From the NCBI GenBank assembly GCA_025463965.1, contig JAODBN010000104.1:1-32701 (forward strand): a stretch of 32,701 nucleotides of DNA, in the 5' to 3' direction. Under the pieces are notes generated by a model. It was not told the origin of the DNA, ran no database searches, and saw only the letters and a list, made by a program, of their open reading frames with translations. Shown piece by piece: positions 16,222 to 23,486 of this stretch. The translations under genes were made by a program, and so were the position numbers. Numbering within the stretch: the stretch's first letter is position 1; each line of letters begins with the position of its first letter. The DNA is from Acidimicrobiaceae bacterium (GTDB lineage Bacteria > Actinomycetota > Acidimicrobiia > Acidimicrobiales > Bog-793).

Positions 16222-17021
16222 AGCGAGTCCCCTTGAATGGCGAGCTGCATGGCTCGCCGCACGTACACCTCGACGATGTGTCGCTTGTACTCCACCGAGC
16301 CGCTCAGATCCTCGACGAGGTCGATGCTCTCCGCGACGGCATGCGGGTCGAAGCCTGACGGCGAGTCTGCCTCGAGCACCAATGGGATCTCGCCCACCGC
16401 GCCGACGGCGAGACGCCATGGGCCTTCCGCTTCGTCGTGAACGAGCGCCACACCGACGGTCGGCCTCTCGGAGTACTGGTACTTGAGGTAGACGCCGCGA
16501 TAGCGGCGCACCTTCGGGATCAGCACGTTCACCAACAACTCCCCCGGTTCACGAACAGTCTCGTACGCGCCGATGAGGAAATCTCGCATCGCCACTTCAC
16601 GGCTGTCCGTCTGCGACTGAAGGGTCACGGACGCCTCCATCGCGCACAGAAGCGTCGCGATGTCAGAGCGCGGTTCTGCAAAGCACAGGTTGCCGCCGAT
16701 CGAACCTTGCGAACGAACTCGGGCGTTGCCGACCCGACGCTCAACCGAGGCAAGGAGCGCCGAGCCACTGAGCACGTCGTCGTCCGTTGCGAGCCTTGCA
16801 TGGGTCACCGCGCCGCCAACGAGGACGTCATCGCCGTCCCAGTCGAGGCGGCCCAGCTCCGCAATGCCCTTCAGGTCCACCAAGCACCGTGGCCGGAGAA
16901 CGTTCATCTTCATCGCCATCAGCAGCTCGGTCCCGCCGCAATAGGGAACGGAGACATCATCGAGCAATCCAAGGGCCTCGTCGAGGCGGTCGGGGCGCTC
17001 GAGCGCGAAGGGCGGGAGCAT
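16218..17021 (-). CDS. FAD-binding subunit of the Mo-hydroxylase
   Basis: A 267-residue subunit of the CoxM/XdhB type. ATG 17021 overlaps the CoxG-like stop by one base (TGATG). The FAD region shows VPYCGGTELLMAMKMN and VGNARVRSQGSIGGNL, then a C-terminal CO-dehydrogenase flavoprotein domain. It accepts electrons from the 2Fe-2S subunit and passes them to NAD, quinone or another acceptor. The order FAD - 2Fe-2S - Mo with tight overlaps indicates a heterotrimer. Confidence 0.92.
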   Translation of the reverse strand: MLPPFALERPDRLDEALGLLDDVSVPYCGGTELLMAMKMNVLRPRCLVDLKGIAELGRLDWDGDDVLVGGAVTHARLATDDDVLSGSALLASVERRVGNARVRSQGSIGGNLCFAEPRSDIATLLCAMEASVTLQSQTDSREVAMRDFLIGAYETVREPGELLVNVLIPKVRRYRGVYLKYQYSERPTVGVALVHDEAEGPWRLAVGAVGEIPLVLEADSPSGFDPHAVAESIDLVEDLSGSVEYKRHIVEVYVRRAMQLAIQGDSL

Positions 17022-17479
17022 CAGCCCGACGCGAGTGCCTTCTCGGCGCTTCCGAAGAACTGCTCGAGGATCTTGTCCGCCTTGCGGCGGATAGTCCCCG
17101 CGCCGAGCGTCGCGATGCGCCCCGTGACTTCGTAGGTGCCGACGACATTGATGGAGCTGCCCCCATCGGGCGCAGCCTCCAGCTGCAGTGCCGCGTCCAC
17201 CGAGATCCTGGAGCCGACCTGGCGATCTTCACCGGAGGCAGCGATCCGCACGAGCTCGAGCGGGCGCAGCTCGGTCACCCGGATATCGAGGTCGGCTCGC
17301 AGCCGAAAGGGTCCCACCTGGTCCTTGAGGACGGCGATGTACTGCTCGAGGAACGTCTTTTCTTGTACGTCCTCGACGATCGGCACCCAACTCGCGACCG
17401 TGCTCACGTCGAGGAGCACCTTCCAGGCCGCCTCCGGCGCTGCCGCGACAGCGATCGATCGATCGAACGAGGTGGCCAT
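17021..17479 (-). CDS. CoxG-like SRPBCC protein
   Basis: A 152-residue SRPBCC-fold protein of the CoxG family (FDRSIAVAAAPEAAWKVLLD and a basic C-terminal part with GTIRRKADKILEQFF). CoxG in carboxidotrophs helps anchor or recruit the Mo enzyme to the membrane, and its domain can bind hydrophobic ligands such as quinones. It precedes the FAD subunit with one shared base and lies 12 bases after LLM-1. A role in linking the hydroxylase to the membrane electron acceptor is inferred. Confidence 0.82.
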   Translation of the reverse strand: MATSFDRSIAVAAAPEAAWKVLLDVSTVASWVPIVEDVQEKTFLEQYIAVLKDQVGPFRLRADLDIRVTELRPLELVRIAASGEDRQVGSRISVDAALQLEAAPDGGSSINVVGTYEVTGRIATLGAGTIRRKADKILEQFFGSAEKALASG

Positions 17480-17491
17480 GGCGTACCGGCC

Positions 17492-18487
17492 CTACGCCCG
17501 GGCGCCCTGGGCGCGCAGCTTCGGCAGCACCTCGTTGCCGAGCAGCTCGATCTGGTCGAACCAGCGCTCGAACTTGAACCGGAAGTCGAACACGAGGTGG
17601 TCGACGCCAGCCTCTTCAAACTTCTTGCACTCAGCGACAGCATCGTCCGGCGAGCCGACGATGAGCTGTCCCTCGAGGTCCTCCACCGTCTCGAACGTTC
17701 CGGAAGGCGGCTTCACGCTGAACTTGGCCTTGTTCGCCCAGGCGAGCAGCCCAGGAACGTTGACGTCCTCCAGGGCCTTCTCTCGCGTCTCCTCGATGGA
17801 GGTGGGAGGAATGACACCGATAGTCGGAAGCTTGCTTCCCTTTGCGTCGGAGAGCTCGGCCATCGTGGCGATGCGCTGCTTGAGCGTCTCGAGGGCGATA
17901 CGACCAGGCATCCAGCCGTCACAGAATTCGACCGCCAGGCGCGCCGAGCGCGGCGTCGCTCCGCAGTACCAGAACGGCACCGGACCACCCACCGGCTTCG
18001 GCTCGATCGTCACGTCGGTGAATGAGAAGTTGGCGTCCTTGTAGGAGACCTCATTCTCGGTCGCGACCTTGCGAAGGATCTCCGCGTTGGACCGTACGAG
18101 CTCCACGCGGTCCCGATCGCCCCACTCGATGGCCTCGAATTCGTGGTCGAACGTGCCGGCACCAAAGCCGAGGATCAGGCGCGGTCCGACGAGCTGGGTA
18201 ATCGTTCCCGCCATGAGCGCCGTGACGAGCGGGTGCCGGAAGGGGATCAACGAGCCGGTGCCGAGCTCGAGACGCTCGGTCACCGCGCCGATGGCCGTGA
18301 GCGTGGTCAGGGCGTCGTAGAAGGTGCGGTTGGGCTTTTCCATCTCGCCGTGCGGCTCGAAGACGAGGTGGTCCCGCACCCACACCGAGTCGAAGCCGAG
18401 CGCCTCGGCGCGGCGCGCCCCCTCCAGCAGGTTTTCCTTGGACGCGTGCTCACCGAAGTGCGGGAGCAGCAAACCGTATTTCGTCAT
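17492..18487 (-). CDS. LLM-class flavin- or F420-dependent oxidoreductase (LLM-1)
   Basis: A 331-residue luciferase-like TIM-barrel oxidoreductase. MTKYGLLLPHFGEHAS, GFDSVWVRDHL and LELGTGSLIPFRHP are family hallmarks; IVGSPDDAVAECKKFEEAGVDHLVFDF is the usual C-terminal part. ATG 18487 follows GGAGG by five bases. Such enzymes use reduced FMN for oxygen insertion (RutA-like ring opening) or F420 for hydride transfer; the sequence does not settle which. Position between the cyclic amidohydrolase and the Mo-hydroxylase genes suggests a step on the same ring compound. Confidence 0.85.
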   Translation of the reverse strand: MTKYGLLLPHFGEHASKENLLEGARRAEALGFDSVWVRDHLVFEPHGEMEKPNRTFYDALTTLTAIGAVTERLELGTGSLIPFRHPLVTALMAGTITQLVGPRLILGFGAGTFDHEFEAIEWGDRDRVELVRSNAEILRKVATENEVSYKDANFSFTDVTIEPKPVGGPVPFWYCGATPRSARLAVEFCDGWMPGRIALETLKQRIATMAELSDAKGSKLPTIGVIPPTSIEETREKALEDVNVPGLLAWANKAKFSVKPPSGTFETVEDLEGQLIVGSPDDAVAECKKFEEAGVDHLVFDFRFKFERWFDQIELLGNEVLPKLRAQGARA

Positions 18488-18530
18488 CTGGACCTCCGAT
18501 AGAAGATGTTCCCGGTCGCCATGAGGTGAC

Positions 18531-19907
18531 CTAGCGAGGGGTAGCCATCAAGGCTTGGCCGGTCTTGCCGACGACTTCCCCGTCACGGAAGATGAACTCT
18601 CCCCGCAACATGGTGGAGTCGATGCGAACACTCGAGGTGCGGCCGTTGTAGGGAGTCCATCCGCACCGGGAGAGGACCTGGTCGTCGGTGATCACCCAGG
18701 GATCGTCGAAGGCGGCAAGCACCAGGTCCGCGTCACAACCCGGCTCGATCGCGCCCTTGACCCCGCCGAGGCCGAACTTCTGGGCCGGTCGGTATGCGGC
18801 GGCGTCCACGGCTCGATCGAGCGGGATCCGACCCGCAGCGACCGCGTCGAGCAGGAGCGGGTACAGGAATTGGATGCCGGGTGTTCCGGTGTGGGCGGAC
18901 CACATCTGGGTCCAGCCGATTTCCTTTTCTTCCCGGGTGTGGGGAGCGTGGTCCGATGAGTAGACGTCGATCGTGCCGTCGAGCAGCCCCTCCCACACCG
19001 CAGCGCGGTGATCGTCGGGCACCCAGTACGAGAGGGCATAGGGGCCGAGCTTCTCTACGTCGTCCCACGTCGACAGGAAAAGTGCCCAGTGGTTGACCTC
19101 GCAGGTCACGTCGACCCCGCGTGCCTTGGCCCTGCGAACGGCGTCAATGGAGCGCCTCGTCTGCATGTGCGCGATGTGAATCGGACAGTTCGAGGCCTCT
19201 GCGAGGCGCAGGATGACGTCGATTGCCGTGTCCCAGATCACACCGTCACGGGCGGCGTATGCCTGCGCGTACCCCTGTGGCGTGTTCTCGCCCCGCGCCA
19301 GGAACTTGCCCTCGATGTAGTCCATGAGGCTCTGGTCGTGCGGGTGGATGATGAAGCGCTTCCCGGTGGGTGCGATGAGATCCATCATCTCGAGCAGGTG
19401 ACCGTGGTCGTGCATCCCCGTCCCTGCGGGATGCGGGTAGGTCCTGCCCGTATCGACGACCATGTAGATCTTGAACGCACGAATGCCGGCGTCCGACATG
19501 GCTTGGATGTCGCCGAGCTGGGTGGGAGCCGGATTGTGGTTGTAGTCCACGATCGACTTCTCGCGGTAGAGGTCGAGGACCTCGGTCAAGGTCTCGAGGT
19601 TGGTGGTCGGAGGCTCCAGGTTCGGCATCCCGAAGATCGTCGTGACGCCACCCACGGCCGCTTGGATTCCGGTCGTGGTGATGTCCTCTTTGTGCGTGTA
19701 CCCGGGCTCACGCGTGTGAACGTGAACGTCCACCATGCCCGGCAGCACGGTGAGGCCCGACGCGTCGATCACCTCGGCATCGATGGAAGCTCCCGTCTCC
19801 GGCGTCACCAGGCCAGCGATGCGGCCGTCCGAGACGAGGACGTCCAGGTCGTGGACCCCGGTCGGGGTCACTACCCGTCCTCCGGTGATCCGCTTATCGA
19901 TAGCCAT
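18531..19907 (-). CDS. Cyclic amidohydrolase, dihydroorotase/allantoinase/hydantoinase type
   Basis: A 458-residue metal-dependent amidohydrolase. DVHVHTREPG (60-69) gives two metal His, KIYM the carboxylated Lys (about 146), IIHPHD and HIAHMQT further His ligands, and YSSDHAPHT the catalytic Asp. ATG 19907 makes a TGATG overlap with the hydrolase gene; GTG 19910 is also possible. The family opens cyclic amides such as dihydroorotate, allantoin, hydantoin or dihydropyrimidines. Presence in a catabolic operon rather than near pyr genes argues against biosynthetic dihydroorotase. This is the best hint that the substrate is, or becomes, a cyclic amide. Confidence 0.87.
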   Translation of the reverse strand: MAIDKRITGGRVVTPTGVHDLDVLVSDGRIAGLVTPETGASIDAEVIDASGLTVLPGMVDVHVHTREPGYTHKEDITTTGIQAAVGGVTTIFGMPNLEPPTTNLETLTEVLDLYREKSIVDYNHNPAPTQLGDIQAMSDAGIRAFKIYMVVDTGRTYPHPAGTGMHDHGHLLEMMDLIAPTGKRFIIHPHDQSLMDYIEGKFLARGENTPQGYAQAYAARDGVIWDTAIDVILRLAEASNCPIHIAHMQTRRSIDAVRRAKARGVDVTCEVNHWALFLSTWDDVEKLGPYALSYWVPDDHRAAVWEGLLDGTIDVYSSDHAPHTREEKEIGWTQMWSAHTGTPGIQFLYPLLLDAVAAGRIPLDRAVDAAAYRPAQKFGLGGVKGAIEPGCDADLVLAAFDDPWVITDDQVLSRCGWTPYNGRTSSVRIDSTMLRGEFIFRDGEVVGKTGQALMATPR

Positions 19908-20848
19908 CACGCATCTCCCAGCATCTTGAGGGTCTCGGTGTTCATGTCATTGCTCTGAATCCGGATGCCGCCGCCCTGGAGGTACCGGTCGAACCACTCG
20001 ACGATCCTCGGAGTGACGGAGTTCCAGTAGCGGTCGTACGCCGCGTAGTGGGACGTGTGGCGCTGGATCACGAGCTCGCGCGGCCCGAGCGCAGCCGCGT
20101 AGAGCGCCTCCGCGTGGTCCGTGGGAGTGGTCGCGTCGTTCTCCACCCCGATGATGAGCAGAGGGGTCCGCAGGCGACGGGCGGCATCGATGGGCCGGTA
20201 GTCGAGAATTTCGTCCGCGGCGCTCAGCGGGACGGCTGAAGGAATGCGGTCGTCGACGTCGGCCTTCATGTTCGTCGACCGCCGCTCCTGGGTCGGAACC
20301 ATGATCTCTTCGCGCGGGTGCACCAGGCGTCCCTTGCCCGTAACGACCCGTTCACGACGGTCGACGTCGAGAGCGCGGAGGAACGCGAGCCAATCGTCCT
20401 CAGAGCGCATCCGATGGAGCCAGTCGCGGCCATCGGCCACCGGCAGCTGGCTGACCACGGCGCGAATGCGAGGGTCCGCCGCAGCGAGAAGCACCGCATT
20501 GCCGCCGCCGGTCCCGCCAGAGCCGAAAGCCCCAATGGCGTCCGCGTCGACGTCCTCCCTGGTGGTCAGGTAGGAGACCGCATTCCGCAGGTCTTGCAGC
20601 TGGATTGCCGGCGAGAGGATCCGCTCACCCTCGGAGTCGCCGAAGCCTCGGTAGTCGAACACGAGCACTGCGAAGCCGGCGTCGGTCAATGCCTCGTGGT
20701 AGCGCACATAGAGCTTCGCGTCCTTCAGGCCGAGCCAACCCGGTCCTTGAACAACCGTCCGGAAGGGGCCGCTTCCCTCGTCGGGAGTCCGCCAAAGGGC
20801 GGAGACCTGACTGCCCTCGCTGTAGAACGACACTGCAGAAGATCGCAC
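19907..20848 (-). CDS. Alpha/beta hydrolase with non-canonical nucleophile elbow
   Basis: A 313-residue alpha/beta hydrolase of the dienelactone-hydrolase/XynX-like kind. GTG 20848 has AGGAG nine bases upstream. Core motifs are FDYRGFGDSEG and a late acid and base region, GVENDATTP and RHTSHYAAY. The elbow, however, reads AFGSGGTGGGNAVL, not GxSxGG; relative to relatives it appears to have one extra residue, and a Ser or Thr in an unusual place would have to act. It is the first gene of the catabolic operon, about 80 bases from a GTATAC promoter. It may be a hydrolase of an amide, ester or C-C bond, or a catalytically altered member. Confidence 0.8.
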   Translation of the reverse strand: MRSSAVSFYSEGSQVSALWRTPDEGSGPFRTVVQGPGWLGLKDAKLYVRYHEALTDAGFAVLVFDYRGFGDSEGERILSPAIQLQDLRNAVSYLTTREDVDADAIGAFGSGGTGGGNAVLLAAADPRIRAVVSQLPVADGRDWLHRMRSEDDWLAFLRALDVDRRERVVTGKGRLVHPREEIMVPTQERRSTNMKADVDDRIPSAVPLSAADEILDYRPIDAARRLRTPLLIIGVENDATTPTDHAEALYAAALGPRELVIQRHTSHYAAYDRYWNSVTPRIVEWFDRYLQGGGIRIQSNDMNTETLKMLGDA

Positions 20849-20933
20849 CAGCGATCACTCCTCTCGGGTCAGCCATCCACCCGGCTTTCGGGGCGCCAAC
20901 GGCCGGCTGCCCTCGAACTCAAGACTGGGAGGC

Positions 20934-20962
20934 ATCATGTTGCCTGTATACGATCTTGTCAA
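20934..20962 (-). promoter_or_regulatory. Promoter of the catabolic operon with GTATAC operator in spacer
   Basis: Minus strand: -35 TTGACA (20962-20957), 17-base spacer, -10 CATGAT (20939-20934). GTATAC (20951-20946) lies five bases after the -35, almost as in the two ABC promoters. Predicted start is near 20927. Confidence 0.7.
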
Positions 20963-21023
20963 GCTATCCCGTGCCCTGATCTGCTCTCGGCGACGACCAG
21001 CGCGCCAGGCGCGCGACGTTGAT

Positions 21024-21036
21024 CGCCAAATTGGCG
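21024..21036. promoter_or_regulatory. Palindrome upstream of the catabolic-operon promoter
   Basis: CGCCAAATTGGCG is a perfect inverted repeat with a single central base, about 62 bases upstream of the -35 box. It could be an activator site; nothing similar was noticed at the other two GTATAC promoters. Confidence 0.3.
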
Positions 21037-21046
21037 CGCCGCTTCA

Positions 21047-21121
21047 GCCAACGCCTCCCCGGTCGGGCGACAGCCCCTCCCCGAGGCTCCCGGTTTCCTG
21101 GGGCTTAGCGGGCGCGTTGGC
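21047..21121 (-). terminator. Large stem structure after LLM-2
   Basis: GCCAACGC (21047-21054) and GCGTTGGC (21114-21121) close a 75-base region that contains further complementary blocks (AGCCCC and GGGGCT). It begins nine bases after the LLM-2 stop on the minus strand. A terminator or 3' stabilising structure is likely; no U-run. Confidence 0.4.
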
Positions 21122-21129
21122 GCAAAGGC

Positions 21130-22116
21130 TCAGCGCGTGAGGCCGGGCAGTACCTCTCTCCCGAACACCTCGATCCACTCTTGCTGGTTGCGCCCAACAT
21201 TGTGCAAGTAGACGCGGTCGATGCCGAGGTCCAAGAACTTCTGGATCTCCTTTTGGTGAAGATCGGGAGACGAGCTGATCAGCATTCGGCCCTCGAAGTC
21301 CTCGGGCCGCACGAGCTTGGCCATCTGCTCGAAGTCAAAGGGCGACCGAATGTCCTGCTTGGGGAACTTCATCCCACCGTTCGGCCACTCGGTCATCGCA
21401 TTCATGAGCGCCTCTTCGTCGGTCGGTGCCCACGAGAGGTGCAGCTGAAGGATCTTGGGCAGCGTTGCTGCGTCTCGCCCTGCCTCCTTGGCACCCTCGT
21501 CGAACTTGGCGAGGAGGCCCGCCACCTTCTCCGGGGCTGCGCCCGGGGTGATGATGCCATCGACTGACTTGCCGCAGCGCTTTGCTGTGATGGGACCGGC
21601 GGTCGCCACGTAGATCGGGGGCGGCGGCGCCGGGAGGGTCCACAGCCGGGTCGTCTCAAGGATGAAGGTGTCGCCCGAGTGCTTTACGTCCTTGCCCGTG
21701 AACAGCTTTTGAATGATCTCGATCGCTTCCCACATGCGACTGAGCCGCGCAGGAGCCTCGGGCCAGTACCCACCGACGATGTGCTCGTTGAGCGCCTCGC
21801 CCGAGCCCAGGCCGAGCCAGCTGCGACCTGGATACATGGCCTCGAGCGTCGCCGCCGCCTGAGCCACGATCGCCGGGTGGAAGCGGAACGACGGACAGGT
21901 CACACCCGGGCCCATGTCCCCGGTCGTCTGCTCACCAAGCGCGGTGAGCACGTTCCAGACGAACGCCGCGTGCCCCTGCTGAGGGACCCATGGCTGGAAG
22001 TGGTCAGCAGCCATCACTCCTTCGAAGCCGGCCTGTTCGGCCTGCGCCGACAATCGGACCACTTCGGTGGGGTGGAACTGCTCCAGCATCGCTGCGTAGC
22101 CGATATGTGGCTTCAT
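21130..22116 (-). CDS. F420-dependent LLM oxidoreductase, FGD/TIGR03557-like (LLM-2)
   Basis: ATG 22116, nine bases after GAAGGG, gives 328 residues; the ORF track start at 22281 is upstream of the predicted promoter. MAADHFQPWVPQQGHAAFVW, GPGVTCPSFRFHPAIVAQAA and SWLGLGSGEALNEH are the hallmarks of F420-dependent glucose-6-phosphate-dehydrogenase-like enzymes. These transfer hydride between F420 and alcohol or ring substrates in the cytoplasm. It is divergent from the class II aldolase. A reductive or dehydrogenating step in the island pathway is inferred; it is not close to LLM-1. Confidence 0.85.
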   Translation of the reverse strand: MKPHIGYAAMLEQFHPTEVVRLSAQAEQAGFEGVMAADHFQPWVPQQGHAAFVWNVLTALGEQTTGDMGPGVTCPSFRFHPAIVAQAAATLEAMYPGRSWLGLGSGEALNEHIVGGYWPEAPARLSRMWEAIEIIQKLFTGKDVKHSGDTFILETTRLWTLPAPPPPIYVATAGPITAKRCGKSVDGIITPGAAPEKVAGLLAKFDEGAKEAGRDAATLPKILQLHLSWAPTDEEALMNAMTEWPNGGMKFPKQDIRSPFDFEQMAKLVRPEDFEGRMLISSSPDLHQKEIQKFLDLGIDRVYLHNVGRNQQEWIEVFGREVLPGLTR

Positions 22117-22452
22117 GGCCGATCGCCCTTCTCTTTGCTCGTGGCGCGCGCCGCCCGTCCGGCGTGTGCCGGGAGCTGGCGGTTCCGCCAGTCTCGCCGC
22201 CGTATCATGTATCCAATTGCCGGCTGGAGCAACTGCTCCGGCCTCGTCCCGGGCAGGGCGTCGGCCTCCCCGAGAGACCACGGGGGTTCACCTCTTCGAC
22301 GCCACGAGCTCACAACCGCCTCGCCGCAGTCACTCGCCGGTCCGCCGCAATCGGGTGTCGGACCGAAGTGCGCCACGCGCCGCCCTTGTTGGAGCATTTC
22401 GACCACTGGGGTTACCGTAGCCAGTTCATTGCCCCGGGTGAACGGACGGTCG
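22117..22452. other. Divergent intergenic region between LLM-2 and class II aldolase
   Basis: A gap of 336 bases. It holds the LLM-2 promoter (22204-22232) and a hairpin GGAGC-AACT-GCTCC (22226-22239) that overlaps its -35. A weak plus-strand candidate for the aldolase (TTGGAG, 18-base spacer, TACCGT at about 22412) lies nearer the aldolase start. ORFs crossing it in the track are extensions of the flanking genes. Confidence 0.4.
22204..22232 (-). promoter_or_regulatory. Promoter of LLM-2 with GGATACATGATAC operator-like word
   Basis: Minus strand: -35 TTGCTC (22232-22227), 17-base spacer, -10 CATGAT (22209-22204), the same -10 as the catabolic operon. GGATACATGATACGG covers the -10 and resembles the TGGATACAT word at the cupin promoter. 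It may be a variant site for one of the FCD regulators. Confidence 0.45.
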
Positions 22453-23160
22453 ATGCCAAGTACAGACGTGGAAGTAGACCTGCGAGAGCAATTGGCGACC
22501 TGCACCCGGATCCTCGTCTTCAAGAACATCCTGGACTTCAGCGGCCATCTCAGTGCTCGCATCCCCGGAACGGACCACATTCTCATTCAGCCCCGCGATG
22601 CGAGCCGGGCGGCGCTTGTTCCCGAGGAAATCCTCGTGGTGAACCTCGACGGCGAGGTCATCGATGGCAGCGGGCCACCCCCGGCGGAGACGGTTATTCA
22701 CACCGGCGTGTACGGCGCCCGGCCCGACGTCAACTTCGTCTGCCATGGGCATCCAACACTGTCCACCACCTTCTCGATGGTGGACCGACCGCTCGTCGCC
22801 GTGCGGCACTTCGCCTATCGGGCCCCCAAGGGCCTGCCGGTCCACCCCGACCCCACGCACATCCGCTCCCGGGAGCAAGGTCAAGCGGTCGCGAAGACGC
22901 TTGGTACCGGCGGGGCGTGCCTGCTGCGCTCGCACGGAACCGTTGTGGTCGCCCCGAACATTCAGGAGCTCCTCATGGACTGCCTCGACCTCGAGGAGAA
23001 CGCTCGCACCCTGCTGTACGCCACGCAGCTCGGCGAGGTGCTGCCGCTCGATGACGAGGAAGTACGTCTCATCGGTGAGAGCTACGGTCGCGCGGGCCAC
23101 CGCCCCAACAAGCTCTGGGAGCACTTCGTGCACGTCGGGCGAGCGGCCGGGATCCTTTAG
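22453..23160 (+). CDS. Class II aldolase/adducin-family protein
   Basis: ATG 22453 gives 235 residues; the longer ORF in the track runs through the divergent gene and promoter. The zinc site is complete: Glu79 (PPPAET), His98 and His100 (CHGHP) and His161 (LRSHGTV). FKNILDFSGHLSARIPG near the start is typical. Relatives are L-fuculose- and ribulose-phosphate aldolases/epimerases and several non-sugar retro-aldolases or decarboxylases. In this context it could cleave a ring-opened hydroxy acid. The ribosome site is weak. Confidence 0.83.
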   Translation: MPSTDVEVDLREQLATCTRILVFKNILDFSGHLSARIPGTDHILIQPRDASRAALVPEEILVVNLDGEVIDGSGPPPAETVIHTGVYGARPDVNFVCHGHPTLSTTFSMVDRPLVAVRHFAYRAPKGLPVHPDPTHIRSREQGQAVAKTLGTGGACLLRSHGTVVVAPNIQELLMDCLDLEENARTLLYATQLGEVLPLDDEEVRLIGESYGRAGHRPNKLWEHFVHVGRAAGIL

Positions 23161-23234
23161 GAAGCCGGCAGGCCGCCATTTTCCCGAGCCCGCCCAGGTC
23201 GGGTGCAGTTAACACAGCAGACCCAATAGGGCTC

Positions 23235-23263
23235 TTGACTGTTCGGTATACGTACTACAAGAT
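23235..23263 (+). promoter_or_regulatory. Promoter of ABC operon 2 with GTATAC operator in spacer
   Basis: TTGACT (23235-23240), 17-base spacer, CAAGAT (23258-23263). GTATAC (23246-23251) lies five bases after the -35, as at 20934-20962. Predicted start is near 23270, leaving a leader of about 217 bases. The 326-base gap 23161-23486 holds this promoter and the folded leader and no gene. Confidence 0.65.
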
Positions 23264-23283
23264 ACTTCGAAAGGCGCTACTAC

Positions 23284-23342
23284 CTGGGGGGGGAATGCGC
23301 GGCTCAGGCTGATTGGTCGCGCTCGCTCCCCAGTAAAGCGAC
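23284..23342 (+). promoter_or_regulatory. Structured leader of ABC operon 2, possible cis-regulatory RNA
   Basis: CUGGGG (23284-23289) pairs with CCCCAG (23328-23333), and inside it GCGCG (23297-23301) pairs with CGCGC (23318-23322) around GCUCAGGCUGAUUGGU. GUCGC (23316-23320), part of the inner stem, can instead pair with GCGAC (23338-23342). Two exclusive folds in an uncommonly long leader suggest a switch. It does not contain the TPP core and I do not recognise the class. Confidence 0.35.
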
Positions 23343-23486
23343 GCGTCAAAACAAAGCCAAGCTGCCGGGCTCCTTGAGCGCTCCGGTCAATAAGCAATCG
23401 CAATCCCGAGCGTGAAAAGAGGGCGGCGCAGTGGATCTCACGATCGCAGGCTTGTCCCTCGACGGTGGCCGGGCCCGGAGCGAGAG

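Noticed and set aside
13365-17479. CO dehydrogenase (coxLSM) with CoxG
   Set aside because: The large subunit lacks the VAYRCSFR active-site loop; it has SYRGFGAPQ as in other hydroxylases. CoxG also occurs with non-CO enzymes.
18531-19907. Biosynthetic dihydroorotase (pyrC)
   Set aside because: No other pyr genes are nearby; it is embedded in a catabolic operon with oxidative enzymes, so a catabolic cyclic amidohydrolase is more likely.
21679-22452. N-terminal extension of the class II aldolase ORF
   Set aside because: It runs antisense through LLM-2 and across the divergent promoter; ATG 22453 gives a normal family start.
23284-23342. Second TPP riboswitch before ABC operon 2
   Set aside because: GCUCAGGCUGAUUGG is only loosely similar; the CUGAG and ACCUGAUC core words are not present in the right order.
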